Shown here: one piece after another, positions 35,835 through 48,926 of the stretch
Position numbering within the stretch: position 1 is the first letter of the stretch
How the letters are laid out: every line of letters starts with the position of its first letter
Origin: Carnobacterium_A sp047553015
Lineage (GTDB): Bacteria > Bacillota > Bacilli > Lactobacillales > Carnobacteriaceae
DNA length: 64,000 nt
Direction: 5' to 3'
NCBI RefSeq assembly: GCF_047553015.1
Contig: NZ_CP180212.1
Span: 1,178,001 to 1,242,000, forward strand
The notes under the pieces: generated by a model
What the model was told of the DNA's origin: nothing
The model's database searches: none
The model's input: the letters and a program-made list of their open reading frames with translations, nothing else
Position numbers and translations under genes: made by a program

Positions 35835-35918
35835 TACCGACGGCCGGAATCGAACCGGCACGCCCTCGCGGGCACAGGATTTTGAGTCCAGCGCGTCTAC
35901 CAATTCCGCCACGTCGGC
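35835..35918 (-). tRNA. tRNA-Leu (anticodon CAA)
   Basis: Cloverleaf with a 7-bp acceptor GCCGACG/CGTCGGT, a long variable arm as expected for Leu, and loop CTCAAAA giving anticodon CAA. The CCA end is not encoded. It is last in the tRNA array. Confidence 0.93.
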
Positions 35919-35948
35919 ATGATAGGTAAACAATCCATCTATCAAATA

Positions 35949-36019
<71 letters not shown>

Positions 36020-36050
36020 ATCATTAAATTGGATTGGTTAAACAATAAAA

Positions 36051-36122
36051 CTGGGCTAGCTGGATTCGAACCAACGCATAAGGGAGTCAAAGTCCCTTGC
36101 CTTACCGCTTGGCTATAGCCCA
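36051..36122 (-). tRNA. tRNA-Gln (anticodon TTG)
   Basis: 72-nt cloverleaf starting TGGGCTATAGCCAAG, loop ACTTTGACT with anticodon TTG, acceptor TGGGCTA/TAGCCCA. CCA not encoded. Confidence 0.95.
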
Positions 36123-36132
36123 ATAAAAAAAA

Positions 36133-36206
36133 GGCGACTGATGGGGATCGAACCCACGAATGCCGGAACCACAATCCGGTGCGTTAACCACTTCGCCACA
36201 ATCGCC
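36133..36206 (-). tRNA. tRNA-His (anticodon GTG)
   Basis: 74-nt cloverleaf with anticodon GTG. The acceptor stem has an eighth pair, G(-1):C73, the identity element for His. CCA not encoded. Confidence 0.95.
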
Positions 36207-36239
36207 ATAATAAAAGGATAGTTTTTTAAACATACAACA

Positions 36240-36310
36240 CAGGGATAGTAGGATTCGAACCCACATCGATGGTTTTGGAGACCATAATTCTACCATTGAA
36301 CTATATCCCT
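36240..36310 (-). tRNA. tRNA-Trp (anticodon CCA)
   Basis: 71-nt cloverleaf beginning AGGGATATAGTTCAATG, with loop CTCCAAA giving anticodon CCA and G discriminator. CCA end not encoded. Confidence 0.95.
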
Positions 36311-36340
36311 ATAAAAAAAGGATCACTCTTTTTAAAAAAA

Positions 36341-36424
36341 TGGTGGAGGGGGGCAGATTCGAACTGCCGAACCCGAAGGAGCGGATTTACAGTCCGCCGC
36401 GTTTAGCCACTTCGCTACCCCTCC
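36341..36424 (-). tRNA. tRNA-Tyr (anticodon GTA)
   Basis: Class II tRNA with a long variable arm and loop CTGTAAA giving anticodon GTA. It ends with an encoded CCA, unlike most genes in the array. Confidence 0.95.
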
Positions 36425-36436
36425 GCTATTAAAAAA

Positions 36437-36512
36437 TGGTGGCCTGGGACAGAATCGAACTGCCGACACCTTGAGCTTCAATCAAGTGCTCTACCAACTG
36501 AGCTACCAGGCC
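36437..36512 (-). tRNA. tRNA-Phe (anticodon GAA)
   Basis: 76-nt cloverleaf with stem CTTGA/TCAAG around loop TTGAAGC, anticodon GAA. The CCA end is encoded. Confidence 0.94.
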
Positions 36513-36526
36513 TTAATTTGTTGCAA

Positions 36527-36599
36527 CGGTCTCGACGGGAATCGAACCCGCGATCTTCTGCGTGACAGGCAGACATGTTAACCCCTACACCACGAGACC
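36527..36599 (-). tRNA. tRNA-Asp (anticodon GTC)
   Basis: 73-nt cloverleaf beginning GGTCTCGTGGTGTAGGGG, anticodon GTC, discriminator G. CCA not encoded. Confidence 0.95.
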
Positions 36600-36614
36600 T
36601 TTAAATTTTTGACA

Positions 36615-36687
36615 TGGAGGTTGACGGGATCGAACCGCCGACCCTCTGCTTGTAAGGCAGATGCTCTCCCAGCTGAGCTAAACCTCC
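36615..36687 (-). tRNA. tRNA-Val (anticodon TAC)
   Basis: 73-nt cloverleaf beginning GGAGGTTTAGCTCAGCTGG, loop CTTACAA with anticodon TAC. CCA not encoded. Confidence 0.95.
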
Positions 36688-36699
36688 AGTGATACTACA

Positions 36700-36771
36700 T
36701 GACCCGTACGGGATTCGAACCCGTGATACCGCCGTGAAAGGGCGGTGTCTTAACCACTTGACCAACGGGCC
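36700..36771 (-). tRNA. tRNA-Glu (anticodon TTC)
   Basis: 72-nt cloverleaf beginning GGCCCGTTGGTCAAGTGG, anticodon TTC. CCA not encoded. Confidence 0.95.
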
Positions 36772-36783
36772 AAACTAGGATGA

Positions 36784-36872
36784 CGGAGAGTAAGGGATTC
36801 GAATCCTTGAGACAGTGTGCACCGCCTACATGATTTCCAATCATGCTCCTTCGGTCGCTCGGACAACTCTCC
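36784..36872 (-). tRNA. tRNA-Ser (anticodon GGA)
   Basis: 89-nt class II tRNA beginning GGAGAGTTGTCCGAG, loop TTGGAAA with anticodon GGA, long variable arm. CCA not encoded. Confidence 0.95.
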
Positions 36873-36933
36873 AAGGTCGTTCTAATAAAACTCTCTATTC
36901 ACTTGTTTGTTTATTTCCATAGATACCTATGTA

Positions 36934-37006
36934 CTCCGCAAGCAGGATTCGAACCTGCGACATCATGATTAACAGTCATGCGCTCTACCAGCTGAGCTAT
37001 TGCGGA
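36934..37006 (-). tRNA. tRNA-Asn (anticodon GTT)
   Basis: 73-nt cloverleaf beginning TCCGCAATAGCTCAG, loop CTGTTAA with anticodon GTT. It directly follows 5S rRNA and is first in the array. CCA not encoded. Confidence 0.95.
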
Positions 37007-37017
37007 AAAATAAAGAT

Positions 37018-37135
37018 GCGCGGCAGCGTCCTACTCTCACAAAGGGAAACCCTTCACTACCATCGGCGCTAAGAAGCTTAACTACTGTGTTCGGCATGGG
37101 AACAGGTGTGACCTTCTTGCCATCGCCACCACACA
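37018..37135 (-). rRNA. 5S ribosomal RNA
   Basis: Typical 5S of about 118 nt: it starts near TGTGTGGTGGCGATGGC, contains CACCTGTTCCCATGCCGAAC and GAAGTTAAGC-like segments and ends with GAGAGTAGGACGCTGCC. It lies between 23S and tRNA-Asn. Ends are set by eye to a few bases. Confidence 0.95.
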
Positions 37136-37155
37136 TCTTTTAGCTATAAGAGAAC

Positions 37156-37186
37156 GTTGTTCTCTCAAAACTGGATAGTGTTTAAC
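37156..37186 (-). repeat. 23S rRNA processing stem, 3' arm
   Basis: These 31 nt are complementary at 29 positions to 40238-40268 on the other side of 23S. Pairing in the precursor transcript would form the RNase III substrate that frees 23S rRNA. Confidence 0.85.
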
Positions 37187-37221
37187 TATAAGACAATAAA
37201 ACCGTTTCTTCATCGTTTAAA

Positions 37222-40143
<2,922 letters not shown>

Positions 40144-40237
40144 TATGGTCATGTTAACTATTCCATTCACCCTAAGGTGAAGAAATACATTAAAAAATAA
40201 AACGCGATGTTTTCTTGGTTTCTTGATTTTCTTACAT

Positions 40238-40268
40238 GTTAAACACTATCCAGTTTTCAAAGAACAAC
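40238..40268 (-). repeat. 23S rRNA processing stem, 5' arm
   Basis: Complement of 37156-37186 (two mismatches in 31). It lies in the 16S-23S spacer, which carries no tRNA gene. Confidence 0.85.
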
Positions 40269-40286
40269 TACTTACTTTTTGAGAAG

Positions 40287-40326
40287 ATTAGACCTCTCAA
40301 AACTAAACAAAGTAAAACAACTGTGA
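40287..40326 (-). repeat. 16S rRNA processing stem, 3' arm
   Basis: Complementary to 42023-42066 upstream of 16S, with three mismatches and one 4-nt bulge. Together the arms would form the RNase III stem that releases pre-16S rRNA. Confidence 0.83.
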
Positions 40327-40336
40327 CGGTTCCGTT

Positions 40337-41905
<1,569 letters not shown>

Positions 41906-42022
41906 TTGAAGCAACCCGTTAGGATTGTTTCGCTTTTTAACGATGCTTGAAGCTCATTAAACTTGCTAGCGAAATTTCTTTCACTTTGTTTCTTTTGGTT
42001 CGACCTTTGGCCGAACCGCCGT

Positions 42023-42066
42023 TCACAGTTTGTTGTTTTACTTTGTTCAGTTTTCAAAGGTCTAAT
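42023..42066 (-). repeat. 16S rRNA processing stem, 5' arm
   Basis: Pairs with 40287-40326 to enclose 16S rRNA in the precursor transcript. Confidence 0.83.
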
Positions 42067-42097
42067 TTGTTTGCGTTGTCGTTTTGACAACTTCTAA

Positions 42098-42126
42098 ATA
42101 ATAACAATTTTAATTTGATTTGTCAA
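42098..42126 (-). promoter_or_regulatory. rRNA operon promoter P2
   Basis: TTGACA (42121-42126), 17-bp spacer and TATTAT (42098-42103) on the minus strand, 190 bp upstream of 16S. Confidence 0.88.
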
Positions 42127-42205
42127 CAGTTTTTTGAATAAATATTTTTTTATTTGAATAAATATTCAATTAAATGAATTCACTCTGCTCTGTTGGACAT
42201 TTACT

Positions 42206-42235
42206 AGTGTAGCACAAGACTTCAATAAATGTCAA
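42206..42235 (-). promoter_or_regulatory. rRNA operon promoter P1
   Basis: TTGACA (42230-42235), 18-bp spacer and TACACT (42206-42211) on the minus strand, with a TG extension before the -10. A perfect 10-bp inverted repeat overlaps its -35. Confidence 0.8.
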
Positions 42236-42504
42236 AGAGTTTATTTGACATTTAAAAATTAGTTTGTTGTGCGTTTGCTGTTAATCACTAACAACAACTA
42301 CTATAACAATATTTTAAAAATCGGTCAACAAAAAAATAAACTGTTTGTTCATCTAAAAAAATAAGCGAACATTCCACTAAATTTTTTATCTTTATTCACG
42401 TATATATATACAAAACGGATGCAATAAATGAACATTTGAACACAAACAAACTTTAACGTTCATGTTTAAAAAACACTACTGCATACCATCTTGCTTTATT
42501 TTAT
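42236..42504. other. AT-rich gap between malL and rRNA promoters
   Basis: I see no gene here. The stretch holds one arm of the inverted repeat over the P1 -35, several TGTTCAT/ATGAACA copies, and a weak ATGAAC/GTTCAT hairpin that could end malL transcription, but there is no clear T-run. Confidence 0.5.
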
Positions 42505-44151
42505 TTATTTTTGATGTTTTTCGTTTAATTTAAAGACAATAGATTCATATGATCGAAGCTTCAAATCTGAAATATCATCAGAACTGTCTGAATAATTGCT
42601 TATCACAATTGAAGCCATTCTTTTTTGGCTATCTTTATAAACCACTTCTTTTTTATAAAAATTTAAAACAACCAACCAGATTTCTCCATTGTACCTTCTT
42701 TCATATACATAAAGTTGTTTATCATCGGGCAATAGTTCTTTGTATTCTCCATAAACAACCAACTCATTTTCTTTACGTAATTGAATAAGTTTTTTGTAAT
42801 ATGCAAAAATACTATTTTTACTTTGTTGATCTTGTAATACGTTTATCTTTAAATAATTTGGATTTAACGCTAACCAAGGTTTCCCGTTGGTGAATCCTGC
42901 ATTTTTTGTATCATCCCATTGCATCGGTCGTCTTGAGTTATCACGACCTTTTTTATTGATAGAAGAGAAAATAGCGTCGTTAGAATAGTCTCTGCTTACT
43001 CGTTCATTGTAAAAATTTATTGTCTCTATATCATCTATTTCTTCTATAGAAGTAACGGGTGTATTTATTAACCCTACTTCTTCTCCTTGAAAAATATAAG
43101 GAGTTCCTTTTAAAAGATGTAAGAAAGTCGCGAACATTTTCGCTGAAACGGTCCGATATTCTGGAGAATCATCTCCCCAGTTAGAAACAATTCTTGGAAT
43201 ATCATGGTTGTTCCAAAATAGACTATTCCATCCTTTATTGTCTAATTCTGTTTGCCATTTAGAAAAAACAGCTTTCAACTCAATGAAATCAAGTTCTTTT
43301 GTATCCCATTTAGGTTTACCAGGTACTTGATCTAACCCAATATGCTCAAATTGAAAAACCATTGATAATTCCTTTCTAATTGGATCAGAATAGAGTTTTG
43401 CTATTTCTGGCGTTGCTCCCCATGTTTCTCCTACTGTTAAAACATCATATTGGCCAAAAGTAGCACGATTCATTTCTTGAATATAGTCATGCAGTTTAGG
43501 TCCGTTAGTTGTTATAAGTTCGTCAGGAATTTTACCAATAGTATCGATAACGTCCATTCGGAAGCCACCAATACCTTTTTCTAACCAAAAATTCATCATT
43601 TTATAAATTTCTTCACGAACCTTTGGATTTTCCCAGTTTAAATCTGGCTGTTTTTTACTATAAAGATGCAAATAATATTGATTGGTCCGATCATCTAATT
43701 CCCAAGCAGAGCCACTAAAAACCGATGTTAAGTCATTGGGAGCTTCTCCATTTTCTAATGGATCGCGCCAGATATAATAATTACGATAAGGATTTTCTCT
43801 ACTTTTTGAAGCTTCTTTGAACCAGATATGTTCATCAGAAGTGTGGTTAACAACTAAATCCATTAAAATCTTAATCCCACGTTTTCTAGATTGTTTAATC
43901 AGTTCTTCAACATCAGCCATTGTGCCAAATTCTGGCGAAATAGCCTCATAATCACTAATGTCATATCCGTTATCATCGTTTGGTGATTGGTAAATGGGAC
44001 TTAACCAGATAACATCGATTCCTAACTCAGCTAGATAATCTAGTCGTTGAATGATTCCTCTTAAATCCCCAATACCATCATCGTTGCTATCTTGAAAACT
44101 TCTGGGATAAACTTGGTAAACGACAGAATCATTCCACCATTTTTTTTCCAT
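42505..44151 (-). CDS. malL: GH13_31 oligo-1,6-glucosidase type alpha-glucosidase
   Basis: This cytoplasmic alpha-glucosidase removes terminal glucose from short malto- and isomalto-oligosaccharides. The 548 residues have the (beta/alpha)8 barrel with VVNHTSDEHIWF, nucleophile Asp200 in GFRMDVID, acid/base Glu242 in VGETWG and Asp317 in WNNHDIPR. Residue 201, after the nucleophile, is Val, which in this subfamily marks preference for alpha-1,6 links. It is the last gene of the maltodextrin run, 21 bp behind pgmB. ATG 44151 follows GGAGGG. The neighbouring paralogue at 53819 carries Ala at this position. Confidence 0.9.
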   Translation of the reverse strand: MEKKWWNDSVVYQVYPRSFQDSNDDGIGDLRGIIQRLDYLAELGIDVIWLSPIYQSPNDDNGYDISDYEAISPEFGTMADVEELIKQSRKRGIKILMDLVVNHTSDEHIWFKEASKSRENPYRNYYIWRDPLENGEAPNDLTSVFSGSAWELDDRTNQYYLHLYSKKQPDLNWENPKVREEIYKMMNFWLEKGIGGFRMDVIDTIGKIPDELITTNGPKLHDYIQEMNRATFGQYDVLTVGETWGATPEIAKLYSDPIRKELSMVFQFEHIGLDQVPGKPKWDTKELDFIELKAVFSKWQTELDNKGWNSLFWNNHDIPRIVSNWGDDSPEYRTVSAKMFATFLHLLKGTPYIFQGEEVGLINTPVTSIEEIDDIETINFYNERVSRDYSNDAIFSSINKKGRDNSRRPMQWDDTKNAGFTNGKPWLALNPNYLKINVLQDQQSKNSIFAYYKKLIQLRKENELVVYGEYKELLPDDKQLYVYERRYNGEIWLVVLNFYKKEVVYKDSQKRMASIVISNYSDSSDDISDLKLRSYESIVFKLNEKHQK

Positions 44152-44172
44152 ATTGACTGATTCCCTCCTTGT

Positions 44173-44832
44173 CTATTTTTGTACTGCAGCTAAAATAGAT
44201 GCGTAGTTTAGTTGGGTCGTATCTGCTACAAACATATCTGCACGTTGCATTGATTCTGGAGTTCCCACTCCAACTGAAAACATATCAGCAGCATTGATAG
44301 AGTCAATACCTGCTTTTGCATCTTCAACTCCAATACACTCTTCAGGAGTTAACTTTAATTGTTTTGCACCTTTAATAAAAATCTCTGGATCTGGTTTTCC
44401 ATTAGCTAAGGCTGCTGGATCAACAATTGTATCGAATAAATCAGCAATCCCAAGTTGATTTAAAATATCTGGTCCATTTTTACTTGCAGAGGCTAAAGCT
44501 AATTTCATATCTGCTTGCTTTAGTTCCGCTATAAACTCTTTTATACCTGGTAGCAAATCACTTGGAGAAATGTTAGTTATTAATTTTTTGTACTCTTCAT
44601 TTTTTTCATCAGCTAATTGCCGTTTTTCTTCTTCAGTATAAGCATCATTTTTATTGCCGTAAGCTAAAATTCGTTCTAAAGAATCCATACGACTGATGCC
44701 TTTTAATTGTTCATTAAACACACGATCAATAGAAATACCCATTTTTTCAGCTAATTCCTGCCAAGCTAGGTAATGATACTCTGCTGTATCTGTTATCACA
44801 CCATCCAAATCAAAAATAAATCCTTTTATCAA
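44173..44832 (-). CDS. pgmB: Beta-phosphoglucomutase
   Basis: The enzyme turns beta-glucose-1-phosphate, made by maltose phosphorylase, into glucose-6-phosphate. It is a HAD-superfamily mutase of 219 residues with Asp8 (nucleophile) and Asp10 in FIFDLDGVITDTAEYHY, the cap-domain GISRMDSL and KPDPEIF, GVEDAKAGI downstream. I start at TTG 44832, with GAGG at 8-bp spacing, since this gives the family N-terminus; a GTG three codons upstream overlaps the ribosome site. It lies between mapA and malL in the maltodextrin operon. Confidence 0.94.
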   Translation of the reverse strand: MIKGFIFDLDGVITDTAEYHYLAWQELAEKMGISIDRVFNEQLKGISRMDSLERILAYGNKNDAYTEEEKRQLADEKNEEYKKLITNISPSDLLPGIKEFIAELKQADMKLALASASKNGPDILNQLGIADLFDTIVDPAALANGKPDPEIFIKGAKQLKLTPEECIGVEDAKAGIDSINAADMFSVGVGTPESMQRADMFVADTTQLNYASILAAVQK

Positions 44833-44860
44833 CGGTAGCACCTCTTCATTTCATGATAGT

Positions 44861-47137
44861 TTACTGAATAGCAACGGTAATAGTATCTAATAAATCAATT
44901 TTTTGGCTATACAATTCAATGCTTAGCGCTTTTCCTTCACTTAACTTAACCGTGACGTCTTTTTTCGTTACCTTAATGTGCAATAAACGTGAGCGATATT
45001 TAATCGTAAAGTTGTAGCCATCCCAATTATCTGGACAGAATGGTTTAAAGGATAACGTTTCTTGGGCTGTGCGCATGCCAGCAAATCCTTGAACGATGGT
45101 CAACCATCCACCACTCATAGACGTAATATGGAGTCCATCCTCGGTATCATTATTGTAGTTATCTAAATCTAAACGAGCCGTTTGAGCATAAAACTCAACA
45201 GCTTTTTCTTTTTTACCTAATTCTGCAGCCAATATAGCATGAATAGAAGGCGATAAAGAACTTTCATGAACCGTCATTGGCTCATAAAAATCAAAATTGC
45301 GCTCTTTTTCTTCTATTGTAAAGGTATCACCTAAATAATAAATCCCTTGTAAGACATCTGCTTGTTTAATAAAACAAGAACGCAAAATTTTATCCCATGA
45401 CCAATTTTGATTGATTGGTAAATCTTCTTTTTTATTTAATGAAGAAACAGGACGCAAATCCTTATCTAAAAATGTATCATGCTGAACAAAAACGTCTAAT
45501 TCTTTATCGTATGGATAGTACATTTTAGCAATAATTTCTAGCCATTGAGCCATTTCTTCATCTGATAAACCTAAAGCCTGTTTTTTATCATTAGAAACTT
45601 TCCCTAAACTTTCTAAAGTATAATTTAGTGTCCAAGCAGCCATTTTATTCGTGTACCAATTGTTATTTACGTTATTTTCATACTCATTCGGACCTGTGAC
45701 TCCATGAATCATGTAGCAATTTTCTCTTTTAGAATAATGCACACGATCAGCCCAAAAACGTGAAATGCTAACTAAGACATCGATTCCGTTCGTTACCAAG
45801 TAGTCTTCTTTTCCAGTGTAATTAGTGTAGTTGTAGATAGCAAAAGCAATAGAACTATTGCGATGAATTTCTTCAAACGTAATCTCCCATTCGTTATGGC
45901 ACTCTACGCCATTAAACGTAACCATTGGATAGAGAGCACCTTTTAGTCCTTGTTGTCTCGCATTATGAAAAGCTCCATCTAACTGATCATAGCGGTATGT
46001 CAGTAATTGCTCTGATACAGCTTCGTCTGCAACAGATAGATACATAGGGATAATATATGCTTCTGTATCCCAATAGGTTGCTCCGCCATATTTTTCACCT
46101 GTAAATCCTTTTGGACCAACATTTAATCTTGAATCTTCTCCATAATAAGTTGAAAACAACTGGAAAATATTGAAACGGATACCTTGTTGACTCTCGTCAT
46201 CTCCTTCAATAACAACATCTGCTTTGCGCCAGCGTTCTGCCCAAGCAGCTACGTGTTCTTGTTCTAAGAACTCAGGACCTTTTTCAATCGCTTCATCTAA
46301 AATACGAGTTGCAACAGTCAGTTGATTATCTGTTTTGATATCTCTACTCGTAACGACACTTACCAATTTAGTAACCATTGCCTGTTCACCAGTAGCCAAA
46401 TGATAGTCAATTATTTCTTCAACTTTCATAAACTCTTCATTCGTTTGACGAGCATCAGCTTTTTCAGCAAGAGTTTGCATCATCGTTGTCACAGTAAATT
46501 GTTCAATTCCAAAAGGATTTGGAATGGTTTGTGTTGTTAGATGACTCTTCTCACCAGCAGCACGATCGATTTCTAACCAGAAATTTTCATCATAATTGCT
46601 GTCTTCATTGGTTACATTTCCATCCATCAAAGGATTAAACGTAACTTTTGTTTCCCCTTTTAACACTTTTGCAGACACAGTGATTAAGGCTAGTTCTTTT
46701 ACAACTATGCTAACAAAACGTTTAAAACAAAATTGGACTTCTAGTTGATCTTTTACAACAGTAAACGAGCGAGATAATATCCCCGTTTTCATATTTAGTT
46801 CTATTGAGTAATCTTTAACAGTATCTTTAGCTAAATCGATTTTGATATCATCTAGCGCAATGTTTATTGGAATAAAATTGGTTGCATTAATGACTTTTCC
46901 AAAATACTCTGGATAACCATTTTTCCACCAACCAACACGAGTTTTATCTGGATACCAAACACCGGCAATGTAAGTACCTAAGTGGCTATCTCCTGAGTAT
47001 CCCTCTTCAAAATTTCCACGCATCCCCATATAGCCGTTTCCAATAGAGGTCAAACTTTCCTGTAGACGCTTGTCTTTTATTTCTAAAGAAGAAGAGTTAA
47101 TTTTCCAAGGATTTACTTCAAATAAACGTTTAGTCAT
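44861..47137 (-). CDS. mapA: Maltose phosphorylase (GH65)
   Basis: The enzyme splits maltose with inorganic phosphate into glucose and beta-glucose-1-phosphate, saving one ATP compared with hydrolysis. The 758-residue protein is an inverting GH65 phosphorylase; the general-acid Glu is in GVTGPNEYENNVNN, and the phosphate-binding Ser/Gly run is HITSMSGGW. The real start is ATG 47137 behind GGAGG; it overlaps the DUF1189 gene by 8 bp. Its association with pgmB and malEFG fits maltose, rather than trehalose or kojibiose, as substrate. Confidence 0.94.
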   Translation of the reverse strand: MTKRLFEVNPWKINSSSLEIKDKRLQESLTSIGNGYMGMRGNFEEGYSGDSHLGTYIAGVWYPDKTRVGWWKNGYPEYFGKVINATNFIPINIALDDIKIDLAKDTVKDYSIELNMKTGILSRSFTVVKDQLEVQFCFKRFVSIVVKELALITVSAKVLKGETKVTFNPLMDGNVTNEDSNYDENFWLEIDRAAGEKSHLTTQTIPNPFGIEQFTVTTMMQTLAEKADARQTNEEFMKVEEIIDYHLATGEQAMVTKLVSVVTSRDIKTDNQLTVATRILDEAIEKGPEFLEQEHVAAWAERWRKADVVIEGDDESQQGIRFNIFQLFSTYYGEDSRLNVGPKGFTGEKYGGATYWDTEAYIIPMYLSVADEAVSEQLLTYRYDQLDGAFHNARQQGLKGALYPMVTFNGVECHNEWEITFEEIHRNSSIAFAIYNYTNYTGKEDYLVTNGIDVLVSISRFWADRVHYSKRENCYMIHGVTGPNEYENNVNNNWYTNKMAAWTLNYTLESLGKVSNDKKQALGLSDEEMAQWLEIIAKMYYPYDKELDVFVQHDTFLDKDLRPVSSLNKKEDLPINQNWSWDKILRSCFIKQADVLQGIYYLGDTFTIEEKERNFDFYEPMTVHESSLSPSIHAILAAELGKKEKAVEFYAQTARLDLDNYNNDTEDGLHITSMSGGWLTIVQGFAGMRTAQETLSFKPFCPDNWDGYNFTIKYRSRLLHIKVTKKDVTVKLSEGKALSIELYSQKIDLLDTITVAIQ

Positions 47138-47990
47138 TTTTCTTGCCTCCAATAGCTTTTCTATTATTTTTAACCAAGACTTTATCATTAAAACGTGTCG
47201 TATAAAAAACGGCTAAAATCATTAAAGCCAAACCAACTGACTGAATAGTCAGCATAACAACGACATCAAATTGGATAAAACCTGAAATTAATGCGAGTAA
47301 AGAAGGAATACCTAATGCGTTGAGAATTAAATTCACAGATTCCTTATACGTTTTGATAGATGAAAAAGAATTTTTTCTAGTTAAATATAAAAACACAGCA
47401 GATCCTAAAACAATTAAACTAGTACTGACAAATAATATACTGAAAACCAACAACAACAAAGAGCCTATTACATAAACGCGGTTTTGAAAAAACCACTGAC
47501 GTGAAATAGCTGCTCTCATATCTTTGACAGAGTTTAATTGACTAGGATTAAAGTCCTTTGTGTATCGTACGCTAGAAACCGGTACACCTTTATTTTTCAA
47601 ATAAAGATCGTTGTCTGAAAAGATAAGCGCATTTTCTGCTTTCAAATTTTCTTTAATAACAGAATCTGAGTTTGTTATACTCATTACACCCTTTTCCTTA
47701 ACTACCTGTGATCCAGGATCAGTAACCAATACTCCATCTTCACTTACTGCTGCTTGAAAAGCTGCAACAACAGACTCGTCTACTAATGCCAATGTCTCTG
47801 GGTAGCTTTCTTCAATAGGATATGTTTCCATCTTTAAGAAATTTAAGGATACAGGAACCATGAGTATGCTTGTTAAAAAAAATAAAACAAGGATAAGTTG
47901 GAACCAATTCAATTCATGGCGCTTTTTAAAGATCATTCTAGGCGTCCAAATATTTTTAAAATAAGTCAGTGGAAATACATCTGTTTTCAT
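47130..47990 (-). CDS. DUF1189 membrane protein of the maltodextrin operon (YvdJ/MalA-like)
   Basis: This 286-residue membrane protein has one helix near 30-50, a long extracytoplasmic part, and three helices near 172-200, 225-245 and 250-270. It belongs to DUF1189, encoded between the mal permease genes and maltose phosphorylase in Bacillus (yvdJ) and lactic acid bacteria. Its function is unknown; annotations such as 'maltodextrose utilization protein MalA' rest on genomic context. ATG 47990 follows AAGGAG. It overlaps mapA by 8 bp, so translation is coupled. Confidence 0.82.
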   Translation of the reverse strand: MKTDVFPLTYFKNIWTPRMIFKKRHELNWFQLILVLFFLTSILMVPVSLNFLKMETYPIEESYPETLALVDESVVAAFQAAVSEDGVLVTDPGSQVVKEKGVMSITNSDSVIKENLKAENALIFSDNDLYLKNKGVPVSSVRYTKDFNPSQLNSVKDMRAAISRQWFFQNRVYVIGSLLLLVFSILFVSTSLIVLGSAVFLYLTRKNSFSSIKTYKESVNLILNALGIPSLLALISGFIQFDVVVMLTIQSVGLALMILAVFYTTRFNDKVLVKNNRKAIGGKKND

Positions 47991-48073
47991 AGGAACTCCT
48001 TCTTTTTCTTCACTATTTCTATCTAGTACTTCTGCTTTTTTGTAACGTTTATATATAGATTAATCCATTATCG

Positions 48074-48925
48074 TTATCCTTTTGTTCCTCCAGAAGTCAA
48101 ACCAGAAACAAAGTTCTTTTGTAGCATAAAGAATAGAATGGAAATGGGAACAGCAATTAAAATTGCACCAGCAGCAAATAAAGAAACTTTTTGATTTTGC
48201 GGGTTGCTAATAAACGTTTGCAGTCCAACAGCTACCGTAATTTTTTCCGGACTTCTTAATAAGAAACGAGCTAGCATAAAGTCACCAAATGGTCCCATGA
48301 AGGCCCATAGAGCTTGAACAGCTATCATCGGACGAACTAACGGCAAAATAATTTGCCAGAAAATACGGAAATGCCCTGCTCCATCTAGTTTAGCTGATTC
48401 ATCCAATTCTTTTGGCACTGTGTCAAAGTACCCTTTCATTAACCAGGTATTCATTGGGATACCTCCACCAATATAAAGCATAGATAAGAACCAAAATTGG
48501 TCTAATGCTCCTAGTAATAAAGCCATAACATAAAACGCGGTTAGTGCTGCCATCGTTGGCACCATCTGAATAACAAGGAAAAAGATTAAACTCTTCTTTC
48601 TTCCCATAAAGTTATAGCGGCTATAAGCATAACCAGCCAAGGTAATTAAAGCAACTTGAACAACCATTGTTGAAGTCGCTACAATAAGCGTATTCATATA
48701 CCAAGTTCCATATAGCGTTTCACTGAAAAGACGTTGAAAGTTGGCTAATGTCCAATCGGCATTGAAATCCAGAGAAAAGGCTGTAATGTTTCCAGATTTA
48801 AAAGCTGAACTAGCCGTAATGAGAAGTGGGTAAATGATAATAATAGAAAGAGCAATCATAAATGCATACGTAAAAAAATGACTTAAGAAAGTAGACGTTT
48901 TTTGGGATTTTAATTTATTTTTCAT
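48074..48925 (-). CDS. malG: Maltodextrin ABC permease subunit MalG (MdxG)
   Basis: This inner-membrane permease subunit partners MalF. The 283 residues make about six helices; the ATPase-contacting EAA loop is in ELDESAKLDGAGHFRIFWQIILPL near residues 185-208. The start is ATG 48925, 9 bp after the GGAGG inside the malF 3' end. The gene begins one base after the malF stop, an extreme case of coupling. The ATPase component (MsmK/MalK-like) is not in this cluster and is probably shared with other systems. Confidence 0.94.
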   Translation of the reverse strand: MKNKLKSQKTSTFLSHFFTYAFMIALSIIIIYPLLITASSAFKSGNITAFSLDFNADWTLANFQRLFSETLYGTWYMNTLIVATSTMVVQVALITLAGYAYSRYNFMGRKKSLIFFLVIQMVPTMAALTAFYVMALLLGALDQFWFLSMLYIGGGIPMNTWLMKGYFDTVPKELDESAKLDGAGHFRIFWQIILPLVRPMIAVQALWAFMGPFGDFMLARFLLRSPEKITVAVGLQTFISNPQNQKVSLFAAGAILIAVPISILFFMLQKNFVSGLTSGGTKG

Positions 48926-48926
48926 C

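Noticed and set aside
36102..36296. Small frame on the minus strand across tRNA genes
   Set aside because: It overlaps tRNA-Gln, tRNA-His and tRNA-Trp and has no supporting signal.
42360..42470. Terminator of malL from TGTTCAT/ATGAACA repeats
   Set aside because: Stems are short and there is no T-run, so a terminator cannot be supported.
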